From assembly GCA_964654415.1 (NCBI GenBank), contig CAZZIP010000007.1:78885-142884 (forward strand): 64,000 nt of DNA, written 5' to 3'. Below the pieces are notes generated by a model. That model was not told the origin of the DNA, searched no databases, and worked only from the letters and a program-made list of their open reading frames with translations. Below, in pieces: positions 49,549 to 58,482 of this stretch. The position numbers and the translations under genes are program-made. The stretch is from Methylohalobius sp964654415 (GTDB lineage: Bacteria > Pseudomonadota > Gammaproteobacteria > Methylococcales > Methylothermaceae). Each line of letters begins with the position of its first letter. Position 1 is the first letter of the stretch.

Positions 49549-49959
49549 TCACTTCTTAGGGCGCGGAGCCGGATGTGCGGTTTCTATCAAGTTGCCCATG
49601 CAGTTCATGATGTGTTCAGTGATGCTAAGAGCGGCAGCGCTTGCTTGTTTTTCCGATCCGAACACGGTTTGATATTGTTTGACTGCGGCCAGAGCTTCCT
49701 CAGTCGTGCGCGCGCTTTCGAAGGCAGCATAGGCCTCCCAGTAAGGTTTGCGCACTGGAGAGCCTCTAAAGCCTGGTAGGGTTTTGGCGATCTCGCTGGT
49801 GACGCACTCGGCCACTTCGTTGGGATCGAGATTATAATCTTTCAGGTCAGGATCGGTGGCCAGGCGTGCTGCCAGCTTTTGTTGGAATTCGCTCCGCTCC
49901 TTGCTTGCACAGGCACTCAGCAGAACGGCAGTCAAGGTCAAAATGAACAGCTTTTTCAT
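49549..49959 (-). CDS. Small lipoprotein of unknown function
   Basis: From ATG 49959 the 136-aa product begins MKKLFILTLTAVLLSACASKE, a clear lipobox (LSAC, Cys17). The mature part is acidic-basic mixed and helical, with two further Cys (VAECVTSEIAK and NCMGNLIE) that could form a disulfide. The frame is open further upstream (to 50109), but this falls inside rsmA and lacks a plausible start. No family is recognised. Confidence 0.78.
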   Translation of the reverse strand: MKKLFILTLTAVLLSACASKERSEFQQKLAARLATDPDLKDYNLDPNEVAECVTSEIAKTLPGFRGSPVRKPYWEAYAAFESARTTEEALAAVKQYQTVFGSEKQASAAALSITEHIMNCMGNLIETAHPAPRPKK

Positions 49960-50003
49960 GACCAATCGTAGAAGTGAATAAGAGAGACCAAAAATATTAT
50001 CGC

Positions 50004-50804
50004 CTAGCCAGCAACGGGCTGTACAGGTCTTTGCGCCAGCGCTCGGCTTAAGGCAGCGAAGGCTGTTATGGGCAGAGTCTCGGCGCGGGCTTGAGGGTCG
50101 ATCCCACAAGCGCGAATGGTTTCCTCGGGCAAAAGGGATTTGAGGGCATTGCGTAAGGTCTTGCGACGCTGGCCGAAGGCGGAAGCAACCACTGTCTCAA
50201 ACAGCGCATGCTCGCCGACTTCCACCGGCGGGATAAGATGGGGGCTCAGGCGGACGATGGCCGAAGCGACCTTGGGCTGAGGCCTGAAACTCTCTGGGCC
50301 GACCGTGAAAAGCTTTTCGATCTGGCAGTGGTACTGAGCCATCACGCTCAAGCGGCCGTAACGCTTGCTGCCAGGAGAGGCCGTCAGGCGTTCCACCACT
50401 TCTTTCTGCAGCATGAATAGCATATCATCGATCACCCGTTTTTGCCCGAACAGTTGGAACAGAAGCGGGGTCGAGATATTGTAAGGCAGGTTGCCTACGA
50501 TTCTGATTCGTTCCCCCGCCTCGGCGAGATGGGTGAAATCGAAGCGCAAAGCATCGGCGCAGTGGATGCGCAGATGCTCGATGCCAGAGAATTTCTCCCG
50601 TAGCAGTTCGACGAGATCGCGGTCGATCTCGATCACGTCTAAGCGTCGGCAATGGGGAAGCAGATAACGGGTCAAGGCGCCCTTGCCGGGGCCGATCTCC
50701 ACGATGTGGTCGTTTGCCAGTGGCGCCAGCGCCGCTAGGATCCTAGCGAGCACTTGGGTATCGACCAGGAAATGCTGGCCGAAGCGCTTTTTGGGTCTAT
50801 GCAT
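50004..50804 (-). CDS. rsmA: 16S rRNA dimethyladenosine transferase
   Basis: KsgA/RsmA dimethylates A1518 and A1519 of 16S rRNA. The 266-aa enzyme begins KKRFGQHFLVDTQVLARI, has the SAM site VEIGPGKGALTRYL and the catalytic NLPYNIS (about 114-120). It overlaps the pdxA stop by 8 bp, part of the lptD-surA-pdxA-rsmA block. Confidence 0.98.
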   Translation of the reverse strand: MHRPKKRFGQHFLVDTQVLARILAALAPLANDHIVEIGPGKGALTRYLLPHCRRLDVIEIDRDLVELLREKFSGIEHLRIHCADALRFDFTHLAEAGERIRIVGNLPYNISTPLLFQLFGQKRVIDDMLFMLQKEVVERLTASPGSKRYGRLSVMAQYHCQIEKLFTVGPESFRPQPKVASAIVRLSPHLIPPVEVGEHALFETVVASAFGQRRKTLRNALKSLLPEETIRACGIDPQARAETLPITAFAALSRALAQRPVQPVAG

Positions 50805-51795
50805 GGCTATGGCTGAGCTCTGCCGCGGCGGCGACTGCGGCCAACAGGCTGCCGGGATCGCAGCGGCCGGTACCGGCCAATTCCAAGGCGGTGCCGTGAT
50901 CCACCGAGGTGCGGACGATCGGCAGGCCCAAGGTAACGTTGACCGCTCGCCCGAACCCGGCGTATTTGAGCACCGTCAGGCCCTGGTCGTGATACATGGC
51001 CAGGAAAGCGTCGGTGTTTTCCAGAACGTGAGCCAAAAAGGCAGTGTCGGCAGGCACCGGGCCCCAAAGCCGTATGCCTTCTCTGCGCAGGGCTTCCAGC
51101 ACCGGTTCGATGATCTCGATCTCTTCGCGTCCAAGATGCCCCCCTTCGCCGGCGTGAGGGTTGAGACCCAGCACGGTGATGCGAGGTTGCGCGACCTTAA
51201 AACGCGCCTTGAGGTCGCGGTGGAGGACCCGGAGAACGGTTTCAAGGCGCTCTTGGGTTATAGCGGCCGGTACGTCCCGCAGCGGAAGATGGGTCGTCGC
51301 CAGCGCCACGCGCAGGTCCAGCGCCGGGCTCGCCAGGCGGGTTGTCAGCATCATGACTGGCTGGCCGGAGGTAATGGAAGCGATGAATTCGGTATGCCCG
51401 CGGAACGGGATGCCGGCGTCATTGATGATTCCTTTGTGGACCGGCGCGGTGACGAGAGCATCAAAACGCCCTGCTAAGCAACCGCGGGTAGCAGTCGCGA
51501 TCAGATCCAACACGTGGCGAGCGTTGGCCGGATCGAGTTTCCCTGGGGTGACCGGAGCCGCCGCCTGCATGGGTAGGACCCAAAGTTCGCCGGCACGCTG
51601 CTGGGGGTAAGCAGCTGCGCCTTGATGGAAGCGAAGCTTAAGACCAAGTTGCTCGGCGCGCTTCTTCAGCACTTCGGGATCGCCCACCACCGTGAGGCGG
51701 CAGGGCAAATCCCGCAGCGCTACGAGCAGACAAAGGTCCGGTCCGATCCCCGCGGGCTCGCCATAGGTCAAGGCGAGATGGGGCGATTCATTCAT
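50797..51795 (-). CDS. pdxA: 4-hydroxythreonine-4-phosphate dehydrogenase
   Basis: Oxidative step of the DXP-dependent vitamin B6 pathway. From ATG 51795 the protein is 332 aa, the normal family length, beginning MNESPHLALTYGEPAGIGPDL. It contains the FRGHTEFIA segment and the LNPHAGEGGHLG metal-binding region. The open frame extends upstream to 51918, but that lies inside surA. It overlaps surA by 8 bp and rsmA by 8 bp. Confidence 0.97.
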   Translation of the reverse strand: MNESPHLALTYGEPAGIGPDLCLLVALRDLPCRLTVVGDPEVLKKRAEQLGLKLRFHQGAAAYPQQRAGELWVLPMQAAAPVTPGKLDPANARHVLDLIATATRGCLAGRFDALVTAPVHKGIINDAGIPFRGHTEFIASITSGQPVMMLTTRLASPALDLRVALATTHLPLRDVPAAITQERLETVLRVLHRDLKARFKVAQPRITVLGLNPHAGEGGHLGREEIEIIEPVLEALRREGIRLWGPVPADTAFLAHVLENTDAFLAMYHDQGLTVLKYAGFGRAVNVTLGLPIVRTSVDHGTALELAGTGRCDPGSLLAAVAAAAELSHSHA

Positions 51796-53074
51796 CCAAG
51801 TGGACTTCCACATAGGATTCGGCGCGCAGCTTTTGCAGCCAAAGCTCGGTTTCTTCTTCGAATTTGCGTTGCGTAAGAATTTCCCTGGCCCGCTTTTGGC
51901 GGTATTCAGCGGTATCATCGCGGGTCTTGCGCCCCAATACTTGGATCAAGTGCCAGCCGAATGGCGTTTGTATCGGCTCTGAGACTTCTCCTTCCTGGAG
52001 GCGGTCCATCGCCTCGCGAAATGCGGGCACCACGGCCTCGGCCGTGATCCAACCCAGGTCCCCGCCTTTGACCGATGAGCTCTTGTCGTCCGAATAGCTT
52101 TGCGCCAGAGCGGCGAAGTCTTCGCCTTGTTCGATCCGTTGCTTGAGTAGACTTAAGCGTCGCTTCGCCTCGGCGTCGTCAATGATTTCGTTAGGCTGGA
52201 TGAGGATGTGGCGAACGTGAGTTTCCACCACGGTGTGCTTGTCGTCTTTGCCTTTGAGGTCGAGCAACTTAATGATGTGAAACCCGCTGGGGCTGCGGAT
52301 AGGCCCTGCGACTTCCCCTTTTTGCATGCGTGGGACCAGTTCCGCAAACAGGCTGGGGATCGCCTCCAGCTTGCGCCAGCCTAGGTCCCCACCTTTGAGG
52401 GCCTGGGCACCATCCGACAGGGTGATGGCGGCTTGGTGGAAGTCGAGACCCTGTCGCAATTCGGCTACGAGTCGTTCAGCCTTCTGCTGAGCTTGCTGAA
52501 CCTGCTGAGGAGAGGCGGCCTCTGGGGTAGCGATGAGGATGTGGCCGAGGTGGTATTCCGTCGTTTGGGTCGAGTCGGAGTGAGACTCAGTTTCCAGGAA
52601 GTGCTCGATTTCTCGCTCGTTGACTTGGATTTGCGCGTTGACTTGGCCGGCGCGCAGGCGGTTGAGCACAAGTTCCTGACGCAAGTTCTCGACGAACTCG
52701 GCGTAATCCATGCCTTCGTTTTCCACCGCGCGACGAAAGGTTTCTAGGTCCATACCATTGCGCTGAGCCAGTTCGACTAAGGCTTGGCGCAGGGTCTCGT
52801 CGTCCACCTGAATTCCCTGGCGCTCTGCTAGTTGCAGCTGCAAGCTGTGCATAATCATCCGTTCGAGCACCTGCCGACGCAGGGCCTGGCGCGGTGGCAG
52901 GGTGGAACCGCTGGCCTCGATCTGGCGTTCGATGGCCTTGACCCCGCGCTCTAGCTCGCTTTCCAAAATTACGTCGTCCTCGACCACCGCCACGATGCGG
53001 TCCAAAAATTCCTCCGCCAGCAGCCAGCTCGACCAGACCAGAAAGCAGAAAATCGACAATTTCCTAAGTAGCAT
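51788..53074 (-). CDS. surA: Periplasmic chaperone and peptidyl-prolyl isomerase SurA
   Basis: Outer-membrane protein chaperone. From ATG 53074 the precursor is 428 aa with a signal peptide (LLRKLSIFCFLVWSSWLLA). The N-terminal SurA domain (EFLDRIVAVVEDDVILESEL) is followed by two parvulin domains beginning near YHLGHILIATPEA and THVRHILIQPNE, and ends with QKLRAESYVEVHLDE. It lies 4 bp after lptD, standard order. Confidence 0.97.
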   Translation of the reverse strand: MLLRKLSIFCFLVWSSWLLAEEFLDRIVAVVEDDVILESELERGVKAIERQIEASGSTLPPRQALRRQVLERMIMHSLQLQLAERQGIQVDDETLRQALVELAQRNGMDLETFRRAVENEGMDYAEFVENLRQELVLNRLRAGQVNAQIQVNEREIEHFLETESHSDSTQTTEYHLGHILIATPEAASPQQVQQAQQKAERLVAELRQGLDFHQAAITLSDGAQALKGGDLGWRKLEAIPSLFAELVPRMQKGEVAGPIRSPSGFHIIKLLDLKGKDDKHTVVETHVRHILIQPNEIIDDAEAKRRLSLLKQRIEQGEDFAALAQSYSDDKSSSVKGGDLGWITAEAVVPAFREAMDRLQEGEVSEPIQTPFGWHLIQVLGRKTRDDTAEYRQKRAREILTQRKFEEETELWLQKLRAESYVEVHLDE

Positions 53075-53078
53075 GACG

Positions 53079-55742
53079 TCAATACAACCAATCGTCGGTA
53101 CCGTAGCCTCGGACGGTGCGTTCCAGGAAGCGGTCCACATCCTTGCCCAGGCTGACTAAGCCTTTGAGCTCCAGTTGCGCAAAGACTGCTGTGTCTTCGG
53201 TGCGATTTACGTCGCGGATGAACCTTCGCCCGATCAGTCTAAGCCGCCAGCAACACGATTCCACTTCTATCCCCAGAAAGCTGTCCAAGGTGATGTCATC
53301 GCGCAGTGAGTACTGCCAGCGGCCTATCGCGTGAAGACCTGGGTATACCAGCCAGCGGAAAGAGCCGTCAAGGATCTTGAGCTGATCACCGGCCAAATGG
53401 AAAGGCACCCCTGGCAGCAGGGGGGCAAACCGCCTAAAGCGATAGCCGAGATTGGCGATGTAATCGTCGGTGTTTTTGTACCCGAAAAGAACCTCGCCGC
53501 GGTCCAGATCTTTGCGGTTCGGATCCCATTGAACCGCGGAAAACAAAGAGAACCTCTCAGTGGGCAACAAATCAACCTCAGCTACCAAGTTGGACAAGCG
53601 GCTCGTTTCTATGGGCTGTCCTGGCAGAGTCACGCGCCGGTCTTTTAAGTAGTAAATCTGACCTAAGCTTGCGCGTAAACGTTCCTTGCCGCTTTCGGAT
53701 GCCAAAAGGCGCGAGGTCAAGGCAAAGGAGAATTGGTTCGCATCGGTGATGCGGTCGTAGCCGCTGAAGCGGTTGTCGCGGAAGAGTTGATTGAAGTTGA
53801 AGTCAAACAGGGCGCTGTCGAATATCGGAATGTCGTCTTGGCGCTTGTTCGGGATATAAAGATAGAAGACCCTTGGCTCTAGGGTTTGGAGAAAGCCTCC
53901 CCAGTCTTTCTCGAAAAATAGCCCTCCGTCCACCGAGGCGACCGGCAAAGCGCGCGAAATCTGACTGCCTTGCCCGGATTGCGCGCCTTGCAGAAAATAT
54001 TGGGTGTAGTCGAAGCTGAGTTTCGGGATCAGGAAGCTTGCCGCAGTGCGCCAGGGGAAGGAGAGGCTTGGGCGCAGGTGGATGCGCTGGGCGTCCACGC
54101 GTTCATCCTGCTGGAAATAGACGAACTCGCTGTCGAAATGGCCTACGGTCCAGGGGGTAAGACCCTGGTCTATGGCAAAGAACAGTTGGGGCAGACGGCG
54201 GTAGGGTTTGTTCTGGTCAGGGATGGTGGGATCGACGGTCTGCCAGTTTTCCAATCGGCCCAGGAAATACCAATTTTCCCGCCGGTACTCGGTGCGCGCT
54301 TCGCTATGGACTTGGCGGTTGCTGGCCAGGGAGAGGTTATTGCCTAGTTCGTTGAGGTAATGGCTGTCAGAGACATAGTTGAGGTCCGCTAGGGCGCTCC
54401 AGTAGGGATCGATCTGGGTTTGGTTGAAGAAAGTTGCCTGGCCGCGGGTTTTCCCTCGCTGGCTGTCGTTGGGCAGGATTTCACCGGCGAGCAGGCCGCG
54501 GCTGTGGGGCAATAGGTAACGGAACTCCATCCCCGCCATGAAGCCGCGCTGGACCATCACCCTCGGGGTGAGAGTCAGGTCGTAGTTAGGCGCCAGGTTG
54601 AGATAATAAGGCAGGGTAACGTCGAATCCCCGGGTGCTGGAGCGCCCGATGGACGGGCTCAAGAATCCTGTGATCCTGCGATCGTCGATGGGATGGGCGA
54701 AATAGGGCGAATAAAACACCGGCAGGTGCATGAATTCCAGCCACACGTGATGGCCAGAGGCAATGCCGCTGGCGCGGTTGATTTTCAAGTCCTTGGCGTG
54801 CAGTATCCAGTCTTCAGAGCCGATCGGGCAGGTAGTGTAAACCACCTGCTGGTGGCGCGACAGCTGTTCGCTCTCGAAGCGGCTGCGGGCGGCGCTGCCG
54901 CGGGCAGGGGTGTTGCCCAGGACGAAGCGGGGGCGATCCAGGCGAGCTTTCTCGTGTTCCAGGTCGAGCCAGGCGCTGTCGCTGACGAAAAGGTAACCTG
55001 CTTCTTCGTAGATGACGTTGCCGAAGGCGCTTAAGATATGGAGCTCAGTGTCATAGCTCAAAGAGTCGGCCCAGAGGCGCTGCTGGCCGCGCTCGATCTT
55101 GACGTTGCCGGAGAAGAATGTCAGGTCTTTTCCTAAAGACTGGCTGTAGTCGGCCTCCAAATTAAGGGGAAGGCCAGCACGGCTTTTTGCAGGCTGCACC
55201 TTGACTTTCTGCCCCTGGCAGTAGGCCACCCAGGGGTCTTCTGGCAGCAGCTGAACCAAGCGAAAGAAGTCCTGCTCGTTCTGGGGCGAGAAGACCGGCG
55301 ACAGCTCGAACCAAGCCCGTTCGCGGACGCTGATCAGGCGCGGTTTTCCCTGCGGGTCCGGACCGATCAGCTTGCAGCGCCAGTTTCCGCTGTCATCCGG
55401 GGTGCAGGTCCAGCCTTCCAAGGCCGACTTGGCAGTGGCTGCAGGTGGGGCCTTGGGCATGCTGGGCTTCTGATCGGGGTGGATTCCCAACTCAGGTTTT
55501 GGCGCCGGGGGGGTGTTCAGCTCAGCAAACACGTCCGCTGTGGAGTTGGGAGAAGTGTTCGGGATAGATACCGGTTCAACCTTAGGGGAGACGGATTGCT
55601 CCTGGGCGGCGCAGACCCATTCTCCCCCTTTGAGATGACAATCCCAGCCAGATTCGTTTGCACCGAGGGCAATCTGCGGCAGAATGATCAGATAGGGCAA
55701 GAGAGGCCGCAGCGGGATGGATCCCACAGGGAGGATTGGCAT
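53079..55742 (-). CDS. lptD: LPS-assembly outer membrane protein LptD
   Basis: Beta-barrel that inserts lipopolysaccharide into the outer leaflet together with LptE. From ATG 55742 the product is 887 aa with a signal-like N-terminus (LLPYLIILPQIALG). An extended proline-rich N-terminal region holds two short Cys-containing units (GWDCHLKGGEWVC and GWTCTPDDSGNWRC). The OstA/LptA-like domain (ADYSQSLGKDLTFFSGNVKIERGQQRLWADSLSYD) is followed by the barrel with WNRK-type strands and a C-terminal RGYGTDDWLY. The duplicated Cys units may substitute for the conserved disulfide arrangement. GTG 55769 is an alternative start. Confidence 0.95.
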   Translation of the reverse strand: MPILPVGSIPLRPLLPYLIILPQIALGANESGWDCHLKGGEWVCAAQEQSVSPKVEPVSIPNTSPNSTADVFAELNTPPAPKPELGIHPDQKPSMPKAPPAATAKSALEGWTCTPDDSGNWRCKLIGPDPQGKPRLISVRERAWFELSPVFSPQNEQDFFRLVQLLPEDPWVAYCQGQKVKVQPAKSRAGLPLNLEADYSQSLGKDLTFFSGNVKIERGQQRLWADSLSYDTELHILSAFGNVIYEEAGYLFVSDSAWLDLEHEKARLDRPRFVLGNTPARGSAARSRFESEQLSRHQQVVYTTCPIGSEDWILHAKDLKINRASGIASGHHVWLEFMHLPVFYSPYFAHPIDDRRITGFLSPSIGRSSTRGFDVTLPYYLNLAPNYDLTLTPRVMVQRGFMAGMEFRYLLPHSRGLLAGEILPNDSQRGKTRGQATFFNQTQIDPYWSALADLNYVSDSHYLNELGNNLSLASNRQVHSEARTEYRRENWYFLGRLENWQTVDPTIPDQNKPYRRLPQLFFAIDQGLTPWTVGHFDSEFVYFQQDERVDAQRIHLRPSLSFPWRTAASFLIPKLSFDYTQYFLQGAQSGQGSQISRALPVASVDGGLFFEKDWGGFLQTLEPRVFYLYIPNKRQDDIPIFDSALFDFNFNQLFRDNRFSGYDRITDANQFSFALTSRLLASESGKERLRASLGQIYYLKDRRVTLPGQPIETSRLSNLVAEVDLLPTERFSLFSAVQWDPNRKDLDRGEVLFGYKNTDDYIANLGYRFRRFAPLLPGVPFHLAGDQLKILDGSFRWLVYPGLHAIGRWQYSLRDDITLDSFLGIEVESCCWRLRLIGRRFIRDVNRTEDTAVFAQLELKGLVSLGKDVDRFLERTVRGYGTDDWLY

Positions 55743-55802
55743 CTTTAAAGGTTGACTCGGTCGTAACACGGGAGGTGAATTTTAACATGGGGAAAACCTA
55801 GC

Positions 55803-56828
55803 ATGACCAACAATTCCAGACTGATCCAGGTTGCTGATGAGCGATTGCCGACCCTTCTGGCCTGGGCCGAGCAAGGGTTGGGTATGCGCGTGGAAAATTG
55901 GGAAGTTCTGGCTGGGGACGCCAGCACCCGGCGCTATCTTAGGCTTTGTACCCAAACCGGGTCTTGGATCGCCATGCTGGCTCCTCCCCCAGAAAATCCA
56001 AAGGCGTTTGTGGCGGTAGCGCAGCTTTTGCGCAGTGCTGGGATACGGGTGCCTGGAATTTATGGCCAGGACCTTAGGCAGGGATTTTTGCTGCTGGAGG
56101 ATTTTGGCGACGTGACGTATTTTCAGGCCCTGCGGTCCGGGCTAAACGAAAGCTTGTACGAGGCGGCTTTAGCGGCGTTATGTCGGCTGCAAGTCCAACT
56201 CGACCCGGCAAGTGCCGGTCTTCTGCCCTATGACGAGCCCCTCCTTAGGCGCGAGCTGGACATTTTCCGCCAGTGGCTGGCGGAGGGCTGGCTGGGATTA
56301 AAAATCCCCCAGGAGACCTGGGACAGTACGGTGGAGGTACTCGTCCGGTCTGCTTTGGAACAACCTAAAGTGGTAGTCCACCGCGACTATCACAGCCGCA
56401 ATCTGATGGTTTTGTCTGAGGCCACGCCAGGCGTTTTGGACTTCCAGGACGCGGTGGTGGGACCGGTGACTTATGATCTGGTCTCTTTACTGCGCGACTG
56501 TTATCTGGCTTGGCCGAGTACCTGGGTGAGGCAACAACAAGAAGGATATCGGCGGCGCTTGATTCAGATTGGCATGGATGTGCCAAAAGACAAGTGGCAG
56601 ATGTGGTTTGACCGCATGGGTGTCCAACGTCATCTTAAAGCAGCCGGCATCTTTGCGCGCTTGTGGCTGCGCGACGGCAAACCCGGTTATCTGAAAGACA
56701 TTCCCAGAACCTTAAACTATGTCGTTGAGGTTGCCCAGCAAGATACCGCCTTGCGCGGTTTGGAAAGATTTTTACAGAGCCAAGTTTTGCCCAAAGTCCA
56801 AGAAAGATTGCCACTATGCGCGCTATGA
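55803..56828 (+). CDS. amgK: Anomeric MurNAc/GlcNAc kinase (AmgK), peptidoglycan recycling
   Basis: Phosphorylates recovered MurNAc and GlcNAc at C1 in the MurU salvage route. The 341-aa protein has the aminoglycoside-phosphotransferase-like fold: LAGDASTRRYLRL near residue 37, LLLEDFGDVTYF near 96, the catalytic HRDYHSRNLMV (193-203) and DFQDAVVGPVTYDL from 213. It is divergent from lptD and overlaps murU by 13 bp, the same neighbourhood as in Pseudomonas. Confidence 0.93.
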   Translation: MTNNSRLIQVADERLPTLLAWAEQGLGMRVENWEVLAGDASTRRYLRLCTQTGSWIAMLAPPPENPKAFVAVAQLLRSAGIRVPGIYGQDLRQGFLLLEDFGDVTYFQALRSGLNESLYEAALAALCRLQVQLDPASAGLLPYDEPLLRRELDIFRQWLAEGWLGLKIPQETWDSTVEVLVRSALEQPKVVVHRDYHSRNLMVLSEATPGVLDFQDAVVGPVTYDLVSLLRDCYLAWPSTWVRQQQEGYRRRLIQIGMDVPKDKWQMWFDRMGVQRHLKAAGIFARLWLRDGKPGYLKDIPRTLNYVVEVAQQDTALRGLERFLQSQVLPKVQERLPLCAL

Positions 56829-57490
56829 TTCTGGCTGCAGGGCGGGGCGAACGCTTAAAGCCCCTGACCAATGCTACTCCCAAGCCGCTGGTTATGGCGG
56901 GGGGAAAGCCTTTGATCGTGCATGTAATCGAGCGTTTAGTTCTGGCCGGATTTACCCAACTGGTGATCAACTTAGGCTACCTAGGAGATCAGATCGAGGC
57001 GGCCTTGGGAGACGGCCGCGCCTTGGGGGCCAAGATCGTCTATTCGCGCGAGCCCAAAGAGGCGCTTGAGACCGGCGGAGGAATTTTCCAAGCCCTGCCG
57101 CTTTTGAGTGACCCCTTTTTGGTAGTCAATGGCGATGTGGCTACCGATTTCCCTTTTACTGAGTTGCCGCAGCGGATTCCGGGGCTTGCGCATTTGGTCC
57201 TGGTCCGCAATCCAGTCCATCACCCACAGGGGGATTTTGCCTTCACTGAAGGATGGATAAAAGACCAGGGCGCACCTCGATACACGTTTTCGGGGATCGG
57301 CGTTTATCGCCACGCTTTGTTTGCAGGCTGCCAACCGGGAAGATTCCCGCTGGCCCCCATTTTACGTCGGGCAATTGCCAAAGGTCAGGTGAGTGGCCAG
57401 CTATATTCGGGTTTTTGGAGCGATATTGGAACTTTAGACCGGCTTGCAGCCTTTGAGCGTTACTTACAACGTCGAGGAGGAGAACTATGA
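56816..57490 (+). CDS. murU: MurNAc-1-phosphate uridylyltransferase (MurU)
   Basis: Makes UDP-MurNAc from the AmgK product, completing peptidoglycan recycling around the MurA/MurB steps. The 224-aa nucleotidyltransferase has LAAGRGERLKPLTNATPKPLVMAGGKPLIVHVIERL at the N-terminus and NGDVATDFPF. It is coupled to amgK. This route can lower sensitivity to fosfomycin by bypassing MurA. Confidence 0.93.
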   Translation: MRAMILAAGRGERLKPLTNATPKPLVMAGGKPLIVHVIERLVLAGFTQLVINLGYLGDQIEAALGDGRALGAKIVYSREPKEALETGGGIFQALPLLSDPFLVVNGDVATDFPFTELPQRIPGLAHLVLVRNPVHHPQGDFAFTEGWIKDQGAPRYTFSGIGVYRHALFAGCQPGRFPLAPILRRAIAKGQVSGQLYSGFWSDIGTLDRLAAFERYLQRRGGEL

Positions 57491-57846
57491 ACCAGATCGA
57501 ATCGGCCAAAAGATGGGCGATGGTCGTTTATGCTCTGCAGGCGGCCTCGTTTTTGATCCCTTTGTGCGACATTGCCGCGGTGGTGATCGCTTATCTCAAG
57601 CTTCCCGAGGTGCGCGGCAATTGGGTGGAAACGCATTATCTCTGGCAGATCCGCACTTTTTGGTTCAGTCTGATGGGATTTGTGGTGGGGGCGATTTCGC
57701 TCATGTGGCTGGCAGGGTACATCATCCTAATTGCCACTGCCCTCTGGATGGTATATCGAATCGCTGTAGGCTGGACCCGCCTGAGCCAGAACCGCCCCGC
57801 TTACCCTCCCGAATCGCTGCCGCCACCGGGATTTACCGGCGTCTAG
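57487..57846 (+). CDS. DUF4870-like small membrane protein
   Basis: The 119-aa product has three predicted helices at about 10-31, 57-75 and 78-98, with the DUF4870-like pattern WAMVVYALQAASFLIPL, ETHYLWQIRTFWFSLMG and IATALWMVYRIAVGWTRL. It overlaps murU by 4 bp at the start and converges with the carbonic anhydrase gene with a 4-bp overlap at the end. The function is unknown. Confidence 0.83.
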   Translation: MNQIESAKRWAMVVYALQAASFLIPLCDIAAVVIAYLKLPEVRGNWVETHYLWQIRTFWFSLMGFVVGAISLMWLAGYIILIATALWMVYRIAVGWTRLSQNRPAYPPESLPPPGFTGV

Positions 57847-58481
57847 CGTCCCTGATCGATCAGTTGATAAACTTTCGGGACTTGGTCAGAAGCGTTGATA
57901 CAGACGTCTAAATCTCTCAGCAAACCGTCCTCAATGGCGTAAATCCAGCCGTGGACGGCAAGCGGCTGGCCGCGCCGCCAAGCGTCCTGGACGATAGTGG
58001 TATGGCAAACGTTGGCTACCTGTTGGATCACGTTCAGCTCGCACAGCCTGTCAAACCGATGTTTCTCCGGGAGATTTCCTAGCGACCCAGCGTGGTGGTG
58101 GTAGATGTCTTTGATGAAGCGCAGCCAATTGTCGATCAGACCCAAAGAGTCGTTGCCAAGCGCCGCCTTAACCCCGCCGCAGCCGTAGTGGCCGCAGACG
58201 ATCACGTGCTCGACCTTGAGTACTTCGACTGCGTACTGAAGGACCGAAAGCAAATTCATGTCGGTGTGGATTACTAGGTTGGCGACGTTGCGGTGGACAA
58301 ACACCTCCCCCGGCAAAAGGCCGATGACTTCGTTGGCCGGGATGCGGCTGTCCGAGCAGCCGATCCAAAGGTACTTGGGCGCTTGCCCCTGGGCCAGGCG
58401 TTTGAATATCCCAGGATTGTTGCGCTCCATCGCTTCGGCCCAGCGGCGGTTGTTCGCAAACAAATGCTCAAGTAAACGCAT
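57843..58481 (-). CDS. can: Beta-carbonic anhydrase
   Basis: Zinc enzyme interconverting CO2 and bicarbonate. From ATG 58481 the protein is 212 aa. The zinc ligands are Cys42 and Asp44 (CSDSR), His98 and Cys101 (CGHYGCGG), the beta-class motif. It follows the SulP transporter gene by 1 bp, so both belong to one unit. Confidence 0.96.
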   Translation of the reverse strand: MRLLEHLFANNRRWAEAMERNNPGIFKRLAQGQAPKYLWIGCSDSRIPANEVIGLLPGEVFVHRNVANLVIHTDMNLLSVLQYAVEVLKVEHVIVCGHYGCGGVKAALGNDSLGLIDNWLRFIKDIYHHHAGSLGNLPEKHRFDRLCELNVIQQVANVCHTTIVQDAWRRGQPLAVHGWIYAIEDGLLRDLDVCINASDQVPKVYQLIDQGR

Positions 58482-58482
58482 A

